DNA from: Branchipolynoe longqiensis
Taxonomy: Eukaryota > Annelida > Polychaeta > Phyllodocida > Polynoidae
Direction: 5' to 3'
DNA: 64,000 nt
Assembly (NCBI GenBank): GCA_030323885.1
Contig: CM059189.1
Location: 42,933,428-42,997,427, forward strand
Under the pieces are notes generated by a model, which worked only from the letters and a program-made list of their open reading frames with translations, searched no databases and was not told the origin of the DNA. Numbering within the stretch: position 1 is the stretch's first letter; the number at the start of each line of letters is the position of its first letter. This document shows positions 50,001-62,000 of the stretch, one piece after another. The translations under genes were made by a program, and so were the position numbers.

Positions 50001-53000
50001 TCGGGATTAATGCATATTAGGATATAATGGTCAACCTGAGCTATTTATCTCAAATATAATTAACAAATTCAAACGCCATCGGACCATGCAACTTTAAACA
50101 AATTTATTTCAAATCCCTCAGAATTTGTCTTCGGGATTTTGAAACCACCTCCACCCATTTAGACTTATATATGTCTATGTGTAAGTAAAACCGCCTGTTT
50201 ATATTATAATATGCCCTTTCCGTTAATGTGCCCTTTCTGTTAATGTGTCCTGTCTGTTAATATGCCTTTTTTCTTCATATGCCTTTTCTGTTAATGTGTC
50301 CTGTCCATTAATATGCCCTTTCTGTTAATATGCCCCTATCTGTAATATGACCTTTCCATTAATATGCCTTTTCTGTTAATGTGTCATGTCCATTGATATG
50401 CCCTTTCTGTTAATATGCCCTTTTCCTTAATATGACCTTTCCATTAATATTCCTTTTCTGTTAATGTGTCGTATCCATTAATATGCCCTTTCTATCAATG
50501 TCACCTTTCCGTTAATATGCCCTTTCCATGAATGTTACCTTTCAATCAGGTTCTCTTTTCTGTTAATATGCCCTTTCTGTTCATGTGCCCTTTGCGTTAA
50601 TGTGCCCTTTCCATGAATATGTAATGTAACCTACGTGTGTTTGGTCAGGTGATCCGCACTCTATGGATCGAGCTGCGTGCGCAGGTGTCTGCGCATGACG
50701 AGCTCAATATGGCGACAACGCGACTGCGGCTCCGGCTCCATGACGAACCCATTTCTGATCCACCACAACCGAATATTCTGGAGCCGGCAGAGGTACTTGC
50801 GATACAGAAGTAGTGAATAAATAATAATATATATCATTTATATATATATAGATATATATATATTTATATATATAAAATAGGGAATGAGGTACCTGTTTAA
50901 GACATTTAGCTCAAGTTATTACCCTAAACGGAAATATGTAAAGATTGACTTGAACCGGAAAGACTGTCTGTACACGTCATACAATGCTGTATTGCATATT
51001 GTATATTGTCAATTAATTGTAATTCCATTAGAGACCCACATGTCTGTTTGGGTCAGAAGTAAATCACACTTTCAAGTCATGATGCAGCTGAAATTCAACC
51101 AGAATTACTTTGAGCACATAATAGATATTTTCCACCGCTATTGCGCCCTCTGATGACAGTGGAAGAGCTAATGTATTTGTTGGCACCACAATGTGCAGTC
51201 TGCTCCGCGGAAAAGGTTTTATGGAGTATTTCCACCACAAATCCGCTATCTGATGGCAGTGGCAAGTACTAATGTATTGGGTGGCAGCGCACTGCCCAGC
51301 GTACGTTCAGATAATGCCTATTATTGTTGTCTACGGGCTATTACTATTAGGAACATATATATCTGGGTGTTCACTACAAATGTATAAATCGGTCGGAAAT
51401 AGAACCTAGGCTTTACTAAAAGTCCTTTTAATAGCATTGTAGCAATATATATATATATTTTTTTTTCTTGAAGATTTATACTGCCTATCATAGATACGCC
51501 TGAATAGGCTTGTTTTCACCATTAGACAGTTTGTCGATAGAAAGCCCGAGCCTACATTTTTACCGACCCAAGGGATTTTTTAACCTCCCACATCACATAG
51601 ACATGGTATGAGAGCAACTGGCCTTTGATGACGCAGTAAGTTATACACAGCGGTGGAAATCCAAATTGGCAGAGGTGGGGACACAGGGAATTGAACCACT
51701 GACCTTCAGATTAGGAGTCCGACCTAGGAAAAAAGTCAGACACTCTAAGCACTCCGCCACAGAGAACACCATATACTACTCCTTAACGCACTGCTGAATT
51801 ACTATGCAGTGCATCTATGAATATGCTACCACAATGTCTGGAGGGCCTTACTGGTTTGATAAAACTGATATTGGAATGGCCAGTCTGATGTAACTTTGAG
51901 GTATTCTGGATATTTGTTTAAAATACATTTTAATTCAATTTCTACCACTCAATTTGGTTGAAGTTTTAGAGCTAGTCATTGTTATAAATACTTTATTTTC
52001 CTAATATGGGATGTGAGTTTCTCGGACCTCAAACCCCATATCAGGCAATATTTATTTATTATTGTGTACCTGCTTAACTTGTTTGCCTGAGAAGTTGGAC
52101 AGTCAGCGCCTGAAGGTTCAATCAGACCGCATCATCAACCAAAATCTACTCCGCCGGAAGATGGGGCAGCTCATGTATCTCAAGAACCTGGCCAAGGTGA
52201 GGCGTTTTGGGGACTATCCCTTATAGACCCTGCTCAAAGGTAATCTAAATAGAACAATAGAACCCCGCCTAAGAGTCATATTCCAAAATGAATTCCCATG
52301 GGTTATCCAGTCGTAATGTACCTGTATAGCGTTCCTTGGTAAGATGTTCTATTATACTTGAAATAATCACATCCCAGCCCCAGTCAGTAAGAGCGCTTGG
52401 TGGTTTCCCAGGTGGAAGGTTGGGGGGGGGGGGGGGTTCAAACAGAGGCTTAGTCAAACCAATGACATACACATTTTATAATTATCACTACCTAGCCTGG
52501 TACTGGGCATTACTAAGGTAGGACAAGGACTGGTTTGTTCAGTATTAGGATAAGGTGACCGAGTGGGATATTGGATCATGGTGCCAGCCTGGCCTCCCAA
52601 GTGGGGCAGCACTATAAAAGTGACCATGAGTGTGCACTATCACAAGTCTGTACCCGTACTGAAATGGCCTTAGATGTTGCTAGGATATAACACCCCAACA
52701 AAGAACGCGCAAAAAAAATCGACTACTTGGATGGTCATAAAGCACATCCTGTGCATGTTTCAAATAAGTATTCAAAGGGCTTGCACATTTTCCAGATTTT
52801 TTTGTCAGCTGTAAACTAATTTAAATATAACATCGGAATTACTGATACAGTTGCGATACCCTTTACTAATGTCATGTGGAAGAAACAAAGATCCATTTTT
52901 GTTTTTGTTGTAATTTCTTTTTCTTTATATGTAATATTCGCATTCCAGTGTCAGACGGGTCTAGAGGGCGGAGAGAACCCTGATCCGTGCCCCATCTGTC

Positions 53001-56000
53001 AGCGTGCACTCGGCAAAAAGGTAATTCAGCACCCTCTCATTATACCTGGCTTCATATCAAGACACGTGCAGGGTCCGTACGGGGCCTGGAAAGTTTTGAA
53101 ATGTCTTGAACTTCATTTGCCCCATTTCAAGGCCTTGAAAAGAAAAGCCTTGAATTGAACCTATTTTGGATAATTAGTCTTGAAAAGCCATGAATTCCAT
53201 TAAACTGTTCCCACTGATCTAAATCAGTCCAAAATTGCCATTCGTGAATGGCTATTTCGGACTAAATCCAAATGAAAATAGTCTTGAATTGCTATCGAAG
53301 ATAGCATTGAAAAAAGCCTTGAATTCTATATCTTCACATGTGCTGCCAATGCGCAACAAAGACTGAACTACAAGTAGATGGAATCAAGCTTAAAGAAGTT
53401 GACTCCTACAAATACTTGGGCACCACAATTGACTCTACACTAAATATAAGACAACATATCTGCAGGCTCAACCAACACCTGTCCCTCAAATTGACTAGCT
53501 TCAGAAAAATGAGAGACTACATTAGTAAGAATACTGCACTGCTCCTATACAAGACCACAATTCTGCCCATCTTTGACTATAATGACATAATTTATAGCCT
53601 GAAAACAAAACAACAGCAGGACAAGCTGCAAAAAGTCCAGAACCAAGCACTTAAAACTGTGTTTAAGGGTAAAATATTGAGTGTACAGGACATGCACATA
53701 GAAGCAAATCTTGAAACCCTAGCCCAGCAGCAGGACATTCATCTATTGTCACTTATGTATAAAGGATCAAAAGAACCACAATACAGAGATCCACTGAACA
53801 GGCAGACAAGACTGGGAGATGGACCACTCCTTAGTGTTCCTACACCAAACAAACTAGCTATGGCACCAATATTTAAAGGCAGCAAGATGTGGAACAAACT
53901 ACCATCTGCTATTAGAAGTGCACCTTCCTACCAACGCTTTAAGTCATTGATCAGAATGCATCTCACTGGCCAGGCCCTAGAACAAGCATCATAGTTGGAT
54001 CCTGTGCCCTGCCTTGCTCCTCCCCCCACCCCCTGCTTCCCTCCTTGTCCCCCCCCCCCCCCTCCTCCATACTCAATTACTTACCTCAACTATACCCTAA
54101 TAGCTGCACAGTTTTTGCAGCGACGCACCATCTTACCCCATAACACTGAATTTATTATGGCTAACACACTAACACACTAACACCCTTCACAATCTATTAA
54201 TATGCCCTATCTAAGTATCCGCTTCTCTACCTATTTACAGTGTAATGTAAACAGCCGGAAGACCAGTGCCTCGGCGCTGAAAAAATGTATATCCTGATGA
54301 ATAAACTGTTTTACCAACAACAAAAAAACAACAAAAATACATGCATGTCTATGACCATCACCAGAGAATCTGCTTGGAGAGCATTCCACTGTCATTGTCA
54401 GTGTCACCCTATTATCGCCTACCTCACAATTGATTTCCGCTTTTCTTTCTGTGATATCTCTTTCATCCCATAATGTTTCTTAACCCCCAAATGACCTTGA
54501 CCTCGATGCTGCAGTGGGCTGTGCTGGCCTGCGGACACTGCTACTGCCTGGATTGTCTGCGCGTGCTCGTCACTCAGTGCTCCGTTGGCGGCCAGAACGC
54601 GCGGCTCAAGTGCCCCATGTGCCGCCAGGGGACGCGCTACGCCGACATCAGCTACGTCAGCACTGTCCAAGGTCAAGGTCAAAGTGAGACGCCCATCAAG
54701 GTCAGCAGGGGTGTCATTGCACAGCGTTAACTTGATGGATATGGGTTACTGTGATAATGTTTAATTAGACCACCTTCGAAGCCAGTTTTTTTTATAAAGG
54801 ATGGTTATTTTCGGAAAGGACGGCGATGGTAAAAGCCATGTTTGAATTGCTTTTCAGGCTATGATAACATTGGTCACATCTACCGATATTTTACAGTCAC
54901 TAGAATGTATTCCGTAGAGAATAGGAAAGTAGCGCTATAGATGTATTAGCTTTAACCCGTGCTGGGTACGAGTTAAAGCTTGGCTCTGCATCAATCCCTG
55001 GACCAATATTGTGTTCAACTAACATTATATATATTTTCACATTCTCTGGCTATATTCAGAGACTGTGTATATATCTACATTTCGGACTCATGCACAGTCG
55101 CGTTTCAATATAGTGCCACCATCTGGTGGAATCAATCTGTACCATTATGTGGTAAACCATATTGGTGGTGCTATCTAATGGCGCAGTTAACAACACCCGC
55201 AATTACATAACTCAAAATAGATGCCACTCTGATCGAAGTGACCAAAGTTAGTAAAAAAACATCAAAATTAATATGAAATGTGTGCCGTAGGCACAAAAGA
55301 AATGCTATTAACAACCCATACATGGTGAAACATCAGTGGAGTGTGCTGCACGTTGGCAGCACCGATTAACAGAGTAGTAATCAGAACGACCGTAAAACTT
55401 AACCACCGTTTGGTATTATATATAGATAATTCTTTTTCTTCTTTTTTTAAGAAGAAGGAAAACATGCCTGTACATAATTTGTGAACATGATAATAGTGTA
55501 CATACTTGTACTTAGTGGCTTCATCTTAATCCTTGTGGGTGGGCAGAATCAGTGCTTTCAAATGGGCCTAAGCTTCCGGTTTGACTCATTTGAAATCACT
55601 CCACCCGCTCACTCGGACTATCACAAATGCCTATGCATATGTAAACGCGCCTTTTGATTATAGTGTCGACAGAAACCATCATGTGCCTAAATGTAATATC
55701 ACCAAGACTTGGATATGGTTGGAGGTTCTCTCTAACCAGTTCAGCCTAAGATGCCTATCCGGTTAGGCCTTGTTCGCCAGACACACATAAGCCGTGTTTA
55801 CACGGGGAATTGTGAAACTTTCTAGACAAAGCGATTTATATGAAGCGTTTCAGAGGCGCGTTTACACTGACAGAGTTTGAAAGTGTTTTGTCGCCGGGAA
55901 CAAGCAGCCTTAGTTCCGCCTGTAGCCGGCAAGCATTGCTATTTGTTTAGTTTACACACGTCGATTCGATGCAGATGTAGCTGCTATTGTCGTGGGGGTG

Positions 56001-59000
56001 ATGCAAATGGGAAATACTGCGCCTAGAGCGGGACTCGAACCCACATCTCTTTGCATTCCGGGCCAGTGTGCTAACCATTACACCACCTAGGCTCCCTGAT
56101 ATCAACACACTCCCCACGCCTACCTGTCTATGTGGTTACTTGCCTGAGAGGTCAGTGCAGACCACTACACTCGTCCCCCTGGAATTGTAAGTCTTGTAAT
56201 GCTTACAATTACATACATACAGGCAATGCACTAACACATACATACACAGGGTAGGTTCAACAACCATACAGCGCAAAGCTTGTACAGGATCCTGATCACG
56301 GCAACCAGTGTCGTGGGGGTGATGAAAATGGGAAATATTGTGCCTAGAGCGGGACTCGAACCCACATCTCTTTGCATTCCGGGCCAGTGTGCTAACCATT
56401 ACACCACCTAGGCTCCCTGATATCAACACACTCCCCACGCCTACCTGTCTATGTGGTTACTTGCCTGAGAGGTCAGTGCAGACCACTACACTATGTTAAT
56501 ATCGCTTGGAATTTAAGGTTAATTTAATTAAATTTCATTATTTGAGTCTGTAATTCTGTTAAATATGATCGCATTCACTAGATTTCGGCCTAATCGGGCC
56601 CTAACACTGCCGGGCACCAGCGATTAGTTACTGCTCCCCCTGTTCCCGGCACGCACTACTATTTTATACTACCGCCGCCTGGGAACAAGCTGAATCGCTT
56701 CAAATAAACCACCTAGCGAGGTGGTATAGATGAAGCGTTTCATATGAATCGATTCAGCCCTAAAACGCCTCAGAGTCGCGTTTACACGGCAAATGTGAAT
56801 CGATCTATGCAAGGCGTTTTATATGAGGCGTTTTAAATCGCCCGTTTAAACAGGGCTTTAGACTATCCTGTCCTTCACTGCTTCTTGTATGGAATGATTG
56901 TAAAAAGTTGATGATGCCAGAGGCAATTGATTTGGCTTGTGGCAATTCATCTTCCACTCAACTGAATATTAATTATCTTTTGCCAAATCGTGTGACAAAC
57001 TATGGAGAATGTGTTCATTTAATTTAAAGATTAACAAAGGGAAAGAATTTGTGCATTCATAATTTCAATCAATTTACAACAAAATCAGGGATGAAAGATC
57101 TCCGCGATTCCGTGGATTTCCGGAATTTGCAATCCCACAGCACCATCAGCGTATAATATCTGGTGCAGACGCCGCAGCACTATCAGCGTATACTACTAAT
57201 ACATGCTTCAAATGGTGCAGCACTATCAGCGTATACCACTATATATGAAACCTGACTTCCGGAAATTTTCCGCGATTCTCTGACAAGGCTAAACATATGG
57301 GAGAATATTTGCATTTCTGCTTTTTTTCCCAGAGACCACTTTCATCCCTGCAAAATGCACCCATTATGTAATTCACCGCATAGAGCCAAACATGTATACA
57401 GTATTAACTGTCTTCAAAGGACAACTCTGCATCTAGACCGAGGTTGTCCTGACATAACAGGTTGTGATATTTCTGAATGCCCGGCCACGTTTCGGACATC
57501 AGATAATATTACAAAACTCTCCCCGTCATTATCTCTTATCTGTCAGCTCATTTAACCAATGCTAAGGAAGAATGAAGACAAGTCACACAGATAAACAGTG
57601 GGGAAGTTGTGTTTTATTAACACCAACTCCTGTCCACCTACCAGTGACCTATCATCCACACCCCTTACCTTCTAGCCACATAGTATCTCATTACTACTTT
57701 AGCCTGTATAGAAAGCAGTGTCCACAGTACATGGGACAGGAGTCCTATGGCTGTATTCACACTCAATTGGAATATATGACTTTTGCCAGCATCAGACAGA
57801 GTGTCTGGGGTTCCTGCTCTAGAGTAGGTGTGTCTTACTCCAGAGCCAGGAGTAGAGTGATCTCTCTCCAGTGTGTCTGAAGCAGAGTCTAGAAATATGA
57901 TCTTGGTTTGAGGCTAGTGTGGTCAGAGGGCCAATGGGATGCAGGTGACTGGGCAGTCCACAGCCAGCCAATCAGGCACCTCCACAGTCAGGGTGGGTGG
58001 CACCCTCCCCCAGTAGGGGTGGCTGTCACTCAACCCAGCTGCAAGTGGTGCCAGTAGGCTGGTGTGCACACCCAGTGGTCATGTAGGGACAGGTCGTTGC
58101 AACAGTTACAATAGATCTCTGTTAAAATGGTCTTTTCTCCAATTGCACTCTTTATGAATGCATAGAGAAGTATTTCAACAATCATGTACTGTCTCTTATA
58201 TAGGAGCACCTCTCCATTAATCTTAGGCATCATGTATGAACATATATTTCATAGCTTATAACATGTCATAATGAGAGTGGGATATTATTACTTTTAGTTT
58301 ACATAACATTGTCCCCACTCCGTCGCCCAAGACTAATAATGCTCTTTGCCAATCTACAATTCTTAACCGAAAATCCGTATATTTTTACAAGGTGTCATGT
58401 CATGTCATGTCATGTCATGTCATGTCATGTCATGTCATGTCATTGGACGGACTGTCAAATGAGAAACCTTCAGTTCTTACATAGTCATTTAACAATGGTC
58501 TACACACGGCAGGGGCTCGCCTATCACAATGGTGGCTGAAGACAAGTATGGCTGCTCAAATGTCCTCTACTGCATGCACACTTACAGGGTGACCACTCGA
58601 CCAAGGTGGAGGGGGTGGTGCAGTGCGTCCTGAGCATCCTGCAGTCAGAGCCTGCCACCAAGATTCTCATCTTCACCATGTGGCAGAATGTGCTCTCTAT
58701 TATCGCCCAGGCACTAGCAGACAACGACGTCAGTTACCTCTCACTGCTCGCCAATAACAAGTTCCAGGTAGGAATTGGGCATGTATGGGCGTAATCGATT
58801 AATCACCTCGGGTCACCCGAGCCACTTGTTGGTGCATGCGCACATCCTACAGACACCGGTTGAATAAACGAATATGCTTGGGGTGGAAAAAATGGTAGCT
58901 TAATCTAAAACTTAATATTTTTTTTCAATAACCGATATAAGTACAGCAAAATAGGATTTAAAGTATTTCATGATTGTAGAAGCTGACAATCTGGGTTATT

Positions 59001-62000
59001 AAAAAAAAAAGCATTAAAACAACACGTAGGATTTGTACTGGTAGCTGTTATCCTACAGGTACCAGCACAGATGTGACATCATCGCTCCTAGCAAACCCCA
59101 GCCAAGAGGTGGGTTACTGGGGTCGGGTCGTTTTGCACACGGCACGTGTATTTCTCGACTCCACTCGCGGTGTTCGATTTGAAATTCTGACGACTCAGGT
59201 GACCTGAGTCGCCGGGTCGTGTTAATCAATTACGGCCTATGTGTGTATGTATCAGGGATGAAAGATCTCCGCGATTTCGCGGATTTCCGCGATTTTGACT
59301 GGAGGCCTCCTGCAGCAGTATCAGTGCATGCCAATGCATTGTTCAAATGATGCAGCGCTATCAGCGTATGCTAATATATTGTTCAAAAGACGCAGCACTA
59401 TCAGTGTATGCTAATACATTGTTCAAATGCCGCAGCACTATCAGTGTATACCAATATATATGAAGCCTGACTTCCGGGAATTTTCCGTGATTCCCTGACA
59501 GTGCTAAGCTTATGGGAGAATGTCCACGTTTTCCCGGACATTCACCGTCAGTTTACAGATAACCTCATTGTAGGCATAGATTGCCGCTTTTTTTTGTCGA
59601 AGACCACTTTCATCCCTTAAAAATATCAGTGCGATGTAACGTATGCGGTTAAGTTATTTTCAATGGCCAGCCAGAAGAGGCGGCGACAGAAGAACATAAT
59701 CTCAGGAGATCTCGATTGACCAGTGTTGAGGGCAGCACAAACTGTAGGTGGGTGTGGAGGTGGGGGCAGTGGTGCGTGCACAGACGGGTGGCGCCCCCCA
59801 ACAGATCTGAGGATGAGTAGGCTGGAACCGTAGATGACTAGAAAAGCTCCTCCAGTCGATGACTGAGGGAGCAGTTAGAGTTGCATAGTCCGATGGTTTT
59901 GAGTTTCTGTCATTTTCTGAGATAATTATATTGGGTTGATCGTTATAATCCACCTTACTTTAGTTTGAATTAACTTTTATTTTAAATGATTAACTTTTGA
60001 GATATTTGAAGGGCTAACATGCCAAATTAATTTCTTTAAGCAGGCCAAAAGTCTGACACCGTCGACTTCTACTGTAACAATTTCTATTGAATTGCCTCCA
60101 GTATTCCCTTCTATGTTGTGACAAATGTTTAATAAGTGCATCAGTATCTAAGTTAGACATGTAGAATCAAATCTAGATAATCGTTTTGGTTTTGAAAATT
60201 TAGTGTTTTCATCGGACTATGCAGCTTTAAGGGTGAGGAGCAGATGGAAGCTTCTGGCCTTATTATAATCGTATAAGTGAACCCCCAGGTAACGCGCAGT
60301 GAACTCATACCGAATACCTTTGTACACAAGGCATCCTAGCTGGATCTGCCTCAACTATTAGTTGCACCGTAAGATGGCGCGTTGGAACACCACTCCTAGC
60401 TAGGTGATGCAATGCGCGTTAGTACACACCAGTTGCTATGGCAACATGTGGTGCACGTGAGATACGCCTTCTATGCCACTTTACTCATGAGATTTTCTCT
60501 CTGAATACACACTACTCTCAAATTTTATACCGAATTCACCATTGTGTATTATTATCAAACAAGACACGGAGGATCTAAGAAGTTACACTTTATTATAACG
60601 ACTGATTTTTTTTGTTTATCTTTGTCTTGCTTTTTTAAATTCTTTATTGTTGTTGCTGTTGGCTTCTTTGACAATTACCAGAAAAAATTATATCATGGTT
60701 TTAAGTATGTTTCCTTCTTTTCCCATTCAAACAATTTTGTAGTTTTCGGGGTTATTTTCGTCTTAGAACTTAAATCTCTTTTTCCTTTCTTATTAACTTG
60801 AAAATAATATTTTCCAAATAAATATTAAATGTTATTTCAAACTTTCACTTATTTCCATGAAAAAGTGGGCATCCCCTTTACTGCTAGAGAGAATCAAGGA
60901 AATTTACTGGAAGATTGAATTCTGCTTAGAATTTGTGTTTGTTTGGGGGATGGAGGGTTTCCGACTTTCAATAGACGAGATCACCATTCCGACTGCGCAT
61001 GTGCTGAAAATGGCGTCGAAAGCAAAGTAAAGGCATACGGGCATTGAGTTTGCCGATACGCATAGGGCAAAACTTAGATTTTATTCAAAATTAATAGAAA
61101 TACATAACAATTTGGCATAAACATGTATACACACATGCAATATAATGATCTGATGAATATATCTAAGACAAAACCAGCCATAGTTAAACATTTTGAGCTA
61201 AGAAAGATACAATTCTACACAAAACAATCAGTCACTTTAAGGCTGATATCCACATCACCATTATTAATTCTTGTTCTAAATATTAAAATGCCAAATGTGT
61301 CAACAACTTGTTTCAGAGAAATATATCTGATTAACCCTATTCATTTTCTAGTTCTACATATGTCATTAACCATAGGATATAAATAAAAACATGAATAAAA
61401 TAAGTAAAACTGGCTCTGGCTATGGCTCTAACACTAGTCTGAGTGCCCAGATTTGTCTAAATCTAAATGCACATGGCATAAGATGTGCTGATTACGTTGA
61501 TGTAAATGCAATGCTGGATAAAAGATTAATATCTTAATTTATTATATATAATTTTTTAGTTGGAATTCTATGCTTCAAACAAGAGCTGAGATGAGCTGAA
61601 ACTAGTTTATTTCATAGCTGCACCCAGTGTATTAGCAAGCGCCATGTGCTTCTCGTGGGTTTGTTTTTCTTCCACACATCCCACAATGCACAGCGCGGCT
61701 GGAATGGTGATCTAGTCTATTGTGTAATTGAATTTGTCCATTTGCAGCGAAACGAGCTTTGCATTTTCACTTATTTCCATGAAAGAGTGGGCAGCCCCCT
61801 TACTGCTAGAGAATCATGGAAATTTATCGGAAGACTGTCTAATGGTGAAAACAAGTCTATTCAGACTTATCCATGATAGACAGTATACATCTTCAACAAA
61901 AAAAAGAAAAAAGGCTGAATTCTGCTTTTATTTGAATTTCTTTCTCTTTTTCTTCTTCTGTAAAAAAAAAAATCGACTTTCCTTCCTGTAATTTGAACTT

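Larger units (their letters stand above)
55786..56864. mobile_element. Element with TTTACACGG words, split by two SINEs
   Basis: Left end AAGCCGTGTTTACACGGG; right end CCCGTTTAAACAGGGCTTT, inverted. Variants of GAAGCGTTT and GAATCGATTCA repeat inside. Confidence 0.7.
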
